Assembly (NCBI GenBank): GCA_020632925.1
Contig: JACKER010000009.1
Span: forward strand, 465,682 to 529,681
Source: Alphaproteobacteria bacterium
GTDB taxonomy: Bacteria > Myxococcota_A > UBA796 > GCA-2862545
Length of the DNA stretch: 64,000 nt
Reading direction: 5' to 3'
The stretch's first letter is position 1. Each line of letters begins with the position of its first letter. The notes beneath the pieces are model-generated. The model was given only the letters and a program-made list of their open reading frames with translations. It ran no database searches and was not told where the DNA came from. This document shows, one piece after another, positions 50,383-58,935 of the stretch. The translations under genes and the position numbers were made by a program.

Positions 50383-51273
50383 TTGCTCTCGGTCGGCATC
50401 GCCTGCGCCCTGCTCGCCCCCCTGTGCTGGTCGGTCGCGGTCCTGTTCTACCGGCGCTCGGCCGATCTCGCGTCGCCCGTGGTCATGACCGTGTTCAAGA
50501 ACGCGGTCGCCGCCGCTCTGCTGGTCGCGAGCGCGGCCGTGCTCGGCACGAGCTTCCCCTGGGAACGCTCCTGGGTCGACTGGCTGCGGCTCGCGGCGAG
50601 CGGCGTGCTCGGGCTCGCGGTGGCCGACACGCTGCTGTTCGAGGCGCTCCGGCGGGTGGGTGCGGCGCGTATCGCGATCACCGACACCAGCTACGCGCCC
50701 TCGCTGCTGCTGTTGTCCTGGTGGTTCCTGGACGAGCGGCTCTCCACGCTGTTCTTCGTGGGCGCGGGGCTCGTGCTGGCGGGCGTGGCGATGGCGAACC
50801 TGAAGAGCGACGGCGACCAGGTCGATCGCCGCGACCTGACGGTCGGCACGCTGCTCGGGCTCGGGGCGGTCGCTGGCACCGTCGTGGGGGTGATCCTGTC
50901 GAAGCCGGTGCTCGAGGACAGCGATCTGGTCGAGGTCACGCTCACCCGCATGCTCGCCGGGCTCGCGCTCCAGGTCCCGTGGGCGCTGTGGCGCGGCATG
51001 GGTCCCGAGCTGGCGGCGTCGCTCACCCGCAGGGACCTGTGGAAGACGCTGTTCCCGGCGGCCTTCGTGGGGACGTGGCTGTCGCTGCTCCTGTGGATGG
51101 CGGGGTTCAAGTGGGCGCCGGCGAGCGTCGCCGCGGTGCTCAACCAGATGGCGACAGTCTACATCCTCGTCCTGGCCCGGGTCGTGCTCAAGGAGCAGGT
51201 CGGCTGGCGCCAGGCGCTCGGGGGGCTCACGGCGGCGGCCGGAGCGCTCGTGGTGGTGTTGGGTAGCCGGTAG
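50383..51273 (+). CDS. EamA/DMT family transporter
   Basis: This 296-residue protein has ten predicted TM helices in two EamA halves. Each half has the conserved ends (DTSYAPSLLLLSWWFLDERL in the first; LNQMATVYILVLARVVLKEQ in the second). Such proteins export metabolites or amino acids; the substrate is unknown. TTG 50383 has GAGG nearby. A cluster of regulatory-looking repeats lies upstream. Confidence 0.88.
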   Translation: MLSVGIACALLAPLCWSVAVLFYRRSADLASPVVMTVFKNAVAAALLVASAAVLGTSFPWERSWVDWLRLAASGVLGLAVADTLLFEALRRVGAARIAITDTSYAPSLLLLSWWFLDERLSTLFFVGAGLVLAGVAMANLKSDGDQVDRRDLTVGTLLGLGAVAGTVVGVILSKPVLEDSDLVEVTLTRMLAGLALQVPWALWRGMGPELAASLTRRDLWKTLFPAAFVGTWLSLLLWMAGFKWAPASVAAVLNQMATVYILVLARVVLKEQVGWRQALGGLTAAAGALVVVLGSR

Positions 51274-51323
51274 GTGTCGTGGACCGTGGCCCCGGGGTTC
51301 GTCACCGGTGCCGGCGCTGCTGT

Positions 51324-51353
51324 CGGGCACGGGCACGGGCACGGGCACGGGCA
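51324..51353. repeat. five-copy hexanucleotide (CGGGCA) tract
   Basis: Five perfect CGGGCA units lie 34 bp upstream of the GTG of the heme-motif lipoprotein gene, in the position of a -35 region relative to TAGGAT at 51376. Confidence 0.9.
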
Positions 51354-51375
51354 CGGAGGCACAGGCGCGGCGGTG

Positions 51376-51381
51376 TAGGAT
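51376..51381 (+). promoter_or_regulatory. -10-like TAGGAT 6 nt before start codon
   Basis: TGTAGGAT ends 6 nt before GTG 51388; transcription from it would begin at about the start codon (leaderless). Confidence 0.42.
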
Positions 51382-51387
51382 GGCGCC

Positions 51388-52050
51388 GTGCGGATCGGGT
51401 GCTGCCTTGCGGTCCTGGGGTGCGTGGCCTGCGGCCCGAGGGACCCGTGCGAGCTCGGCGCGCGGCCCGACACGCTGGACGAGGCGATCGCGCTCGTCGA
51501 CGAGCTCCCCTCGCCCGTCACCCTCACCTGCTATCTCTCGTCGCTCGAGCGGCCGCTGGGCCTCGAGCTGACCTCCGACGTGTTCAGCACCCAGCCCGCG
51601 CAGGGACCCGAGTCCCCTCGGATCTTCATCCGCACCGAGCACCTGACGATGACCGTGGTGCCCGTCGGCGAGGGCAAGGACCTGCTCGAGCTCGGCGAGG
51701 ACCACGCGTCCGGGATGACGGCGAAGGCGGAGCTGAAGTTCCCGATCGTGCTGCCGCTGGACCCGGAGGAGCCGTACGACCGGATCCTGGCCTCGCCGGG
51801 TGCGGAGATCACGGGCTGCCAGGTGTGCCACTTCTCGGAGATCGCGATCGGCGAGAACCGGTACGCCAACAGCCCGATCCGCCCGCCCGACAGCATGCTG
51901 GTGCCGCTCGAGGTGCTGCACGGCGCGCACGAGAGCTGCGACCCGACCGCCGACGAGGAACGCTGCGCGATGTTCTCGGCGCTGCTCGACCACGGCGAGG
52001 TGTTCCACTCGCCGTTCCCGGATCGGTTCAGCACCCAGTTCGGTCCGTAG
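51388..52050 (+). CDS. small lipoprotein with single c-type heme motif
   Basis: This 220-residue protein has a Cys-rich hydrophobic leader (MRIGCCLAVLGCVACG) with lipobox-like Cys12 or Cys15. The only recognised motif is CQVCH (144-148), a covalent heme c site, in a protein that otherwise does not look like a classical cytochrome c; no obvious distal Met motif is seen beyond M173/M197-type candidates. It is possibly a periplasmic electron carrier or a degenerate decaheme-type fragment. It is convergent with the GST gene, 19 bp away. Confidence 0.65.
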   Translation: MRIGCCLAVLGCVACGPRDPCELGARPDTLDEAIALVDELPSPVTLTCYLSSLERPLGLELTSDVFSTQPAQGPESPRIFIRTEHLTMTVVPVGEGKDLLELGEDHASGMTAKAELKFPIVLPLDPEEPYDRILASPGAEITGCQVCHFSEIAIGENRYANSPIRPPDSMLVPLEVLHGAHESCDPTADEERCAMFSALLDHGEVFHSPFPDRFSTQFGP

Positions 52051-52069
52051 GATCAGCCCGTGCCCGCGG

Positions 52070-52750
52070 TCAGAGCATCTTGCGGGCGTTGTCCACGAAG
52101 CTGGCCTCCTCCTTCGACGTGATCTCCTCGGGACGCCGGGGGATGGGCACGTCGAGCCCGCGCTGCACGGCGGGGCGCGCGCGGACCTCGGTCATCCAGC
52201 GCTGCAGGTGGTCGAGGCCGTCCACGGACACGCCGCTCCACTTGTACGTCCGCACCCAGGGGTAGGTCGCCACGTCCGCCACCGAGTACTCGTCGCCCGC
52301 GAGGTGGGCCGCCTCCGACAGCCTGTGGTCGAGCACCTCGAACAGCCGGCGGGACTCCTTCTGGTACCGCTCGATCACCGTGGGCAGCTTCTCGGGCCAG
52401 TACCGGAAGAAGACGTTCGCCTGCCCCATCATCGGCCCGACACCGCCCATCTGGAACATCAGCCACTGCACCGCGCGCGAGCGGGCGAGCGGGTCCGCCG
52501 GCAGCAGCTTCCCGGTCTTCTCCGCGAGGTAGAGCAGGATGGCGCCCGACTCGAACACCGCGTGGTCCCCGGCGTCGTGGTCCACGATCACCGGGATCCG
52601 CCCGTTCAGGTTGAGCGCGAGGAACTCCGGCCGCTTCTGGTCGAGCTTCCCGAGGTCGATCGGGTGGACCTCGTAGGGGAGGCCGACCTCCTCGAGCGCG
52701 ATGCTGGCCTTGTGTCCGTTCGGCGTGGGCGAGGTGTAGAGCGTGATCAC
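52070..52750 (-). CDS. glutathione S-transferase-like disulfide-bond oxidoreductase (YfcG/YghU-like)
   Basis: This 226-residue protein has a thioredoxin-fold N-terminus (MITLYTSPTPNGHKASIALEE with the TPNG(H/W)K turn of Nu-class GSTs, then GRIPVIVD and ESGAILLYLAEK) and a helical C-terminal domain. Nu-class enzymes reduce disulfides with glutathione. GTG 52750 was chosen because it overlaps the ligase stop (GTGA) and has GGAGG upstream; the longer upstream frame is antisense noise. Confidence 0.9.
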   Translation of the reverse strand: MITLYTSPTPNGHKASIALEEVGLPYEVHPIDLGKLDQKRPEFLALNLNGRIPVIVDHDAGDHAVFESGAILLYLAEKTGKLLPADPLARSRAVQWLMFQMGGVGPMMGQANVFFRYWPEKLPTVIERYQKESRRLFEVLDHRLSEAAHLAGDEYSVADVATYPWVRTYKWSGVSVDGLDHLQRWMTEVRARPAVQRGLDVPIPRRPEEITSKEEASFVDNARKML

Positions 52751-54456
52751 GGGACCTCCGGATCCGCGAGTCGCAGGGACGCGAGCTCGTCGGCCCACGC
52801 CTCTGTCACCTTCGCGTGCGAGACGTTTCCCTTCCGGGTGAGCGGGAGCTCCGCGTCCACGAAGGCGATCGCGTGCACGGCCATGTGGCGGCACTCGAAC
52901 TCGTCGCGCTCGACCTTCGCCCGCCCGAGGCAGGCCGCGACGTGCGCGCGGAACCCCTCCTTCGCCGCCTCGTCGGCGCCGGGTGCGAACACCAGGGCGC
53001 CGAGGCCGATCGCGTGCGCCAGGGCGACGACCTCGATCCCCGAGATCCCCTCGGGCAGCGGCTCGTACATCCCGTGGATGCGGGCGCGGGAGAGCTTCAC
53101 GCCGACGCTGTCCTTCACGTAGTCCCAGCGCTCGCGCCCGAGGTACTGGAAGGTGCCGTCGGGCAGGCGCTCCACGAGGTCGCCGGTCTCGAACCACTCG
53201 CCCGGATCGGGGTGCCCGACGTACCCGCAGAAGCCGAAGGGCGCCTGGATCGCGAGCCGCCAGGCCTCGTCGGGCAGCGTCTCGTCGCGCGTCAGCCGGA
53301 TCCGGACGCCGGGCAGCGGCTGCCCCAGCGACGGCGGGCTCCCTCCGACCAGCGTGGACGTGACCTGCATGGTCTCCGTCAGTCCGAGCGCGTTGTGCAG
53401 CGACAGGCCGAGGACCTGCTGCACCATCCCGTCCAGCTCGGGATCGAAGGCCGCTCCGCTCGACACCAGGCAGCGCAGCCGCGGCGCGCAGGCCACCGCC
53501 AGCTCCGGGAAGCCCTCGAACATCTGGAGCACGAGCCCGAAGACCGTCGGGCCGCCCGTGACGTGCTCGGGCTTCATCTCGAGGAGGAGCTGGGCGACGT
53601 GCTCCGGGTGCTCCGCGAACCACTCCGGCGTGATCAGGCACACCGGGACCCGCGTCCAGACGGCGTTCCACAGCGCCCGCAGGCCCATCGAGTGCCCGAG
53701 CAGCAGGTTCAGGCAGCGTCCGCCGAGGATCGAGCGGTCGAAGAAGCCGGCGCGCTCCCAGGAGACGCAGCTCCGCAGGTACCCGCCCTGGGTGTACCGC
53801 ACCATCTTCGAGCGACCGCTGGTGCCCGAGGTGGTCAGCAGCAGGCTCTCGGTGTCGAGCGAGGTCCCCTCGATCATCGCGAGCACCCGGGGGTGGTCGT
53901 CGGGGGGTGATGCGTCGAAGGACGAGTCGAAGCAGCGCTGCAGCGCGAGGTCCCGCGACAGGCAGGTGCTGGGCAGGCCTGCCTGGTCCACGAGCTCGGC
54001 CACCTTGCGTGCGAGGGCCACGTCCTCGGCGATGCCCTGCGCCTCGACCTCCTCGAAGCTCGCGAGCACGTGGGTCACGTCCGCCATCGCCAGCCACTCG
54101 GGCAGCGTCTCGAGCTCGACGTACATCGGCAGCAGCACCCGCACGCCCCAGGCCGACAACGCGAGGTAGGCCAGCGCCGTCATCGTCTCGTTGGTGCGCG
54201 GGAAACGCAGCAGCGCCACTGTCTGGCCGGGCGACACGCCGCGCGCCTCCATGGCGTCGACGATCGCGAGCACGTGGTGGCGCAGCGCGCGCAGATCGAT
54301 CCGCACCGTGCGCAGGTCCGGCGGGTGGGAGCAGCCCAGGATCACGACGTCCTGCTCGTCGTCGGGACGCCGACTGCGGAAGATCAGCTCCGCGACGTTC
54401 CGGATCGCCGGCCGTTCCACCGCCGGATCACGCTCTCCGAGGACGACGGACTCCAT
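52747..54456 (-). CDS. AMP-dependent acyl-CoA synthetase/ligase family protein
   Basis: This 569-residue ANL enzyme has the P-loop LLLTTSGTSGRSKMV, A5 GLTETMQ, A7 ETGDLVERLPDGTFQYLGRERWD and a candidate A10 lysine in LTRKGNVSHAK. It activates a carboxylic acid as acyl-AMP; the acid is unknown. It is translationally coupled to the GST gene. TATGGT at 54472-54477 (minus strand) may be its -10 box. Confidence 0.85.
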   Translation of the reverse strand: MESVVLGERDPAVERPAIRNVAELIFRSRRPDDEQDVVILGCSHPPDLRTVRIDLRALRHHVLAIVDAMEARGVSPGQTVALLRFPRTNETMTALAYLALSAWGVRVLLPMYVELETLPEWLAMADVTHVLASFEEVEAQGIAEDVALARKVAELVDQAGLPSTCLSRDLALQRCFDSSFDASPPDDHPRVLAMIEGTSLDTESLLLTTSGTSGRSKMVRYTQGGYLRSCVSWERAGFFDRSILGGRCLNLLLGHSMGLRALWNAVWTRVPVCLITPEWFAEHPEHVAQLLLEMKPEHVTGGPTVFGLVLQMFEGFPELAVACAPRLRCLVSSGAAFDPELDGMVQQVLGLSLHNALGLTETMQVTSTLVGGSPPSLGQPLPGVRIRLTRDETLPDEAWRLAIQAPFGFCGYVGHPDPGEWFETGDLVERLPDGTFQYLGRERWDYVKDSVGVKLSRARIHGMYEPLPEGISGIEVVALAHAIGLGALVFAPGADEAAKEGFRAHVAACLGRAKVERDEFECRHMAVHAIAFVDAELPLTRKGNVSHAKVTEAWADELASLRLADPEVP

Positions 54457-54471
54457 GGCGCCTCCGGGCCG

Positions 54472-54477
54472 ACCATA
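54472..54477 (-). promoter_or_regulatory. -10-like TATGGT upstream of ligase gene
   Basis: On the minus strand GGTATGGT lies 15 nt before ATG 54456, with GGAGG between. It overlaps the region just before the tamB stop. Confidence 0.33.
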
Positions 54478-54483
54478 CCTCCG

Positions 54484-57400
54484 TCAGAAGCGGATCTCCC
54501 AGTAGATGTCGCCCCAGCTCACGCGGTTGCCGACGCCGCCGTTGAACACCAGCTTCGGCGCCAGGCTCCAGTCCACCTCGAACGAGAAGGAGTTCTGGGT
54601 GGGATCGGAGAACACCGACCACGTCGAGCTCGCGTGCACGGAGCGGGAGACCGGGATGCCCAGGCGCACGGACCCGTCCGGCTCGATCGAGAAGGACCCG
54701 AGGCGGGTGCCGGACGTGACCGAGCTCCACAGCAGCATCGCCAGCGCCACTGCGCCCGCACCCTCGTCGGAGGTGAGCTGGTCGGGCGCGGTCCCGGTCA
54801 GCAGGACCACCATCTGCTCGTTCGGATCGGGGAACTGCTCGCTCGAGAACGCGAACTCCGGCGCGATGGGCGTCCCCGTCAGGTGCAGGCCCAGCGACCC
54901 GCCGCTGACCTGCATCGTCGCCTCGACATCGAGCTCGGCGGACTCGTACGGGTCGCCGCCCGCGAACGTGATCGAGCCGCGATCGATCCCGAAGTTGGCG
55001 CGCATCATCCGGACGCTGCCCTCGTCGTCGATCAGCTCGACCTCGCCGACCAGCCTGGGCTCGGCCTGCTGCAGCGAGAGCTGGACGTCGCCACCGAGGC
55101 GCGTGGCCACGTCCACCCGGGCGACCGCCGCGCCGATGCCGCCGAGGTCGTCCACGAACGGGATGGACATCGAAAGGTCCAGGTTGCGGTTCAGGTGGAC
55201 GCCCACGTCCACGTCGAAGACGGCGTAGAACGGCGGCTCGATCGCAGACGGGGCCACCACCTCGGCGTTGGGCCGCGTCACCGCCACCGAGGGATCGAGC
55301 CCGAGCGTCGAGGCGTCCACGAAGGTCGCGGCCTCGAGCCCGACCTGCCCCTGGACCAGGTCGAGGTCGCCGGTCACGGTCGGTCCGTCCCACGGGCCCG
55401 CCAGGTGGACGTCGCCGTTCCAGCGGAGCTTGGTGAGCTCGGTGGCGATGAGCCACGCGCCGTCCCGGAAGGACACGTCGGCGAGGATGTCGACGGGCGC
55501 CCAGTCCTTCAGGCCCACCCGTCCCGACAGCGCGACCCGCGGATCACCCAACGAGGCCCCGAGCGTGTCGGGGAGTTGCTGGAGACGGCGGCTGGCCTGC
55601 AGCGGGGCCTTCACGTCGAGCGACACGGCGTCCCGCGTGAGCTCGAGGCGGAGCTCGGGATCCTCCGTCCGGATCCCCATCGTGCGGTAGCTCGCGGCGA
55701 GCCCGTCGCCCGTGATCACGAGATGCGGATCGGGATCGTGGAGTCCGCCGCCGACCTTCCCCTGGACCAGGAGCCGGCCCTTCGCGTCCCGGATCTCGGG
55801 GTCGAAGCCGGAGAGCAGGGCGAGCGGGATGGCGCCGTCGACGGTGAGATCGAGCTCGCCCTCGGTCCACTGCTCGAGCTCCTCGGCCAGATCCAGGTGG
55901 ATGGGCAGCGCGCCGGTCGCGGCGAAGGTGTCCCCCCCGGGGAAGGTCGCGCTCAGATCGAGGTCGTAGCCTCGCTCGCCGGGGACCAGGGCCGCGTACG
56001 CGCCCTCGATGGCCTGCGAGCCCAGCGACGCGTCGATCCAGTTGACGGCACCCTCCACGGTGGGGCGCATCGGCGAGCCGTGGACCGCGATCCCGCCCAC
56101 CAGCTCGCCGCCGACGACCACCGGCAGGTGCGCCGCCGATGCGACGCTGGCGACGGGCACCCCCACGAGCGCCGTGCTCACGTCCATGCCGTCCAGCCAC
56201 AGCTCCGGATCGGAGAGCTCGACGGCGGGCCCGGTCCCGAAGGTGGCGGCGAACACCTCGCCCATCCGCGTGAGCCCGTCGCCGAACACCGTCGCGCGCA
56301 GGGCCAGGTCCTCGCGGAGGTCGCCGTCGAACACGAGCCGGTCGTCGCGACGATCGAGCTCGAACTCCACGCGACCCGGCCGGCTCCAGCCCTCGACCGC
56401 GAGCTCGGCCACGCCCGCCAGGTGGACGTCGGGATCCCTCATGGGGCCGGTGGCACGGAGCACGCCCGACAGCTGTCCCTCGGGCAGCGTCTGCCCGTCG
56501 AGCGAGGGCGACAGGTGCGCGAAGCGCTGCAGATCCCCCGGGACCAGCGACAACGCCAGGTCGAGGGGTCCGTCCAGCGCGGGTGCCGCGTCCGCCAGAC
56601 CACCCTCGAGGGGCAGGCTGCCGGAGAGGTGACCGAGCGGCCGTCCGGCCATCCCGAGGGCGAGATCGGGGGTGAGCCGCCCGTCCGACCAGCGCAACGG
56701 GCCCGCGACGTCGAGCCAGCGAACGCTCCCGTTCGCGAACAGGCCCCGGAGGTCCACCGTGCCGTCCACGACCGGATCCTCGCCCGTCCCGGAGAGCGCG
56801 AGCCGCAGGTCCAGCTCGCCGGCGAGGTCGACCTTGTCGGGCCAGAGCTCGGTGAGGTGATCGAGCTGGAGACCCTCGACGCGGACGGTGGCGTCGAGCG
56901 GGCCCTCGGTCCCCACGTCGCCGCGGACCTCGAGGCGACCGAGCTCGCTGCGGAGGTCCAGCTGGAGGTCGGCCATACCCCCGCCCACCACCGTGCCCGT
57001 CACCGGCCCCTGGTTCGCCCAGGTCGTTCGGCGGGTGGGCGAGAGCGCGAGGTGCCCGACGACGAGCCGTGAGCTCGCGAGATCGTGCGTGCCCAGCAGC
57101 ACCGCCATGGGGCGTTCGCCGTCCGTGAGGGCGACGTCGAAGTCCACCGCGTCGTCCTCGATGTGCGCCACGATCCGACCGCCGTCACCCGGCAGGTCCA
57201 CCACCGACCACGGACCCGCCTGGCCCTCGACCGCGATGGAGCGGTGGCCGCCGCGCATCGTCACGCCGAGCGAGGCGTCGATGCTGCTGAACGACCCCAA
57301 CGACCCGTAGTGGACGTTCGTGAGCCCGACGCCACCGTCGACCTGGAGCGTTCCGGCGGGGTCGCGTGAGAAGCGCAGGTCCCTGGCCGATAGCTGGGAC

Positions 57401-58935
57401 ACGCCGACCCCGTACGCGAGCAGCCCCGAGCCGTCGAGGTCCGCCGACCCCTCGAGCCGTCCGTCGAGCAGCGTCGCGTGAAAGGGCGCTACCAACGCGT
57501 CCATCCGCACGTCCGCCTGGTAGCGGAACGGGGCGTAGCGCGCGGTCCCGGCCACGTAGACCGTCCGATCACCCGGGCGCGTCTCGATCGAGGCGACCAC
57601 CCTCCCCTCACCGTCGAGGCCGGGGGATCCGAGGTCCGCCAGCCGCCCGGGGTCCAGCGGCGACTCCACCGTCAGCTCCATCCCGCCGCCCGTGAGGTCG
57701 ATCTCCCCCTCGATCGCCATCTCTCCGAGGATGCCGTCCACGTCCGCACGGCGGATCCGGAGCGCTCCACCGCTCACGCCGAACGCGGCCTCGAGCGAGT
57801 CCACGGGCAGCTCCGCGAGCACCAGATCCCGTCCCGACCAGGTCCCGTCGAGCGACAGATCGGTCGAGGGCGACGTCCCGCGGCCGTCCACGCGGATCAC
57901 GCCCTCCAGCACCGTCTCCTGGGTCAGGGGGGTGTACAGGTCCTCGACGTGCAGGTGATCGAGGTGGGCGGCCAGCGACCAGGTGGGCACCTCGCCCGCG
58001 AGATCGAGCATGCCGGTGATGGTGGCGGCGCCGGCGCTCCCTTCGAGCCCGCGCAGCGCGACGACCACCTCCGTCCGCGATCGCGGCCCCTCGAGGTACA
58101 GGCTGCCGCCCCAGACACCGCCGAGCCCCAGGTCCGCCACGAGCGGATCGAGGGCCCTGGCCTCCACGCGCTCGACCGTGACGCCGAGGGCGAGCGTCTC
58201 CCCCAGCGCGCCCACGGCGACCACCTCGCCGCGGGGCACCGCCAGCCTCGTCCCCTCGAGGATCAAGCCCTCCTGCCCGTCGTACGCCAGATCGCCGGTC
58301 GCCAGGAAGGGCAGCGGACCCGGGGTCGCGAGCTGCCCGCTGACGGCCGCCCGGTGCAGCGACACGCGGTCGCCCCGGCCCTCCAGCGTCCCCGACAGCG
58401 AGCCGCCGACGAGCTCGAGCGAGGTCCCGAGCAGGCTCCGCGATCGGACGATCACGCCCTCGACCTCGAGCGCCGCGATGTCGACGTCGACCGGTAGCTC
58501 GAAGCCACCGCCACCCTCCGACGGCTTCATCAGGCGGGCCCAGTCCAGCACGCCGGCCTCGTCGGCGCGGGCCTCGACCACCACGTCGTCGACGCGCAGC
58601 GTCGGCACGACGACCGCCTGACGCCAGATCAGCGCCTCCACGTCGAGCGAGGCGGCCGCCCGTCGGGCCGTGAGCAGATTCGCCCCGGAGGCGTCGAGCA
58701 GCTCGATGTCCGTCAGCACGATGCCGCGCCGACCCAGCGACAGGTCGCCGATGCGCAGATCGCCGCCCACGGTCAGGCCCTCGACCGCGCCCTCGATGCG
58801 ATCGGCGAGCCAGCGCTCCCCGCGCGCGCCCGACAGCACCAGCGCGGAGACGACGCCGCACACGCCCGTCCCGACGGTCACCGCGAGCAGCGGCAGGACC
58901 AGCCAGCGACGGCGCCAGCGGCGGCGCGCGGTCAG
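54484..58935 (-). CDS. tamB: TamB-like translocation/assembly module protein, CTG start
   Basis: This 1483-residue protein has an N-terminal signal anchor (RRRWRRRW then about 20 hydrophobic residues), a very long beta-taco/AsmA-like body of repeating strands and a C-terminal DUF490/TamB domain (FDVDVGVHLNRNLDLSMS, GSITFAGGDPYESAELDVEA, MLLWSSVTSG). It bridges inner and outer membranes for lipid or protein transport with TamA. No ATG/GTG/TTG precedes the signal anchor; CTG 58935 has GGGGAGG 4 nt upstream and overlaps the tamA stop as CTGA, so a CTG start is well supported. The first canonical start (GTG) would fall inside the TM segment. Confidence 0.88.
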   Translation of the reverse strand: MTARRRWRRRWLVLPLLAVTVGTGVCGVVSALVLSGARGERWLADRIEGAVEGLTVGGDLRIGDLSLGRRGIVLTDIELLDASGANLLTARRAAASLDVEALIWRQAVVVPTLRVDDVVVEARADEAGVLDWARLMKPSEGGGGFELPVDVDIAALEVEGVIVRSRSLLGTSLELVGGSLSGTLEGRGDRVSLHRAAVSGQLATPGPLPFLATGDLAYDGQEGLILEGTRLAVPRGEVVAVGALGETLALGVTVERVEARALDPLVADLGLGGVWGGSLYLEGPRSRTEVVVALRGLEGSAGAATITGMLDLAGEVPTWSLAAHLDHLHVEDLYTPLTQETVLEGVIRVDGRGTSPSTDLSLDGTWSGRDLVLAELPVDSLEAAFGVSGGALRIRRADVDGILGEMAIEGEIDLTGGGMELTVESPLDPGRLADLGSPGLDGEGRVVASIETRPGDRTVYVAGTARYAPFRYQADVRMDALVAPFHATLLDGRLEGSADLDGSGLLAYGVGVSQLSARDLRFSRDPAGTLQVDGGVGLTNVHYGSLGSFSSIDASLGVTMRGGHRSIAVEGQAGPWSVVDLPGDGGRIVAHIEDDAVDFDVALTDGERPMAVLLGTHDLASSRLVVGHLALSPTRRTTWANQGPVTGTVVGGGMADLQLDLRSELGRLEVRGDVGTEGPLDATVRVEGLQLDHLTELWPDKVDLAGELDLRLALSGTGEDPVVDGTVDLRGLFANGSVRWLDVAGPLRWSDGRLTPDLALGMAGRPLGHLSGSLPLEGGLADAAPALDGPLDLALSLVPGDLQRFAHLSPSLDGQTLPEGQLSGVLRATGPMRDPDVHLAGVAELAVEGWSRPGRVEFELDRRDDRLVFDGDLREDLALRATVFGDGLTRMGEVFAATFGTGPAVELSDPELWLDGMDVSTALVGVPVASVASAAHLPVVVGGELVGGIAVHGSPMRPTVEGAVNWIDASLGSQAIEGAYAALVPGERGYDLDLSATFPGGDTFAATGALPIHLDLAEELEQWTEGELDLTVDGAIPLALLSGFDPEIRDAKGRLLVQGKVGGGLHDPDPHLVITGDGLAASYRTMGIRTEDPELRLELTRDAVSLDVKAPLQASRRLQQLPDTLGASLGDPRVALSGRVGLKDWAPVDILADVSFRDGAWLIATELTKLRWNGDVHLAGPWDGPTVTGDLDLVQGQVGLEAATFVDASTLGLDPSVAVTRPNAEVVAPSAIEPPFYAVFDVDVGVHLNRNLDLSMSIPFVDDLGGIGAAVARVDVATRLGGDVQLSLQQAEPRLVGEVELIDDEGSVRMMRANFGIDRGSITFAGGDPYESAELDVEATMQVSGGSLGLHLTGTPIAPEFAFSSEQFPDPNEQMVVLLTGTAPDQLTSDEGAGAVALAMLLWSSVTSGTRLGSFSIEPDGSVRLGIPVSRSVHASSTWSVFSDPTQNSFSFEVDWSLAPKLVFNGGVGNRVSWGDIYWEIRF

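Noticed and set aside
54070..57072. 1000-residue plus ORF and 59-62 kb plus ORFs opposite tamB/tamA
   Set aside because: Shadows of tamB and tamA.
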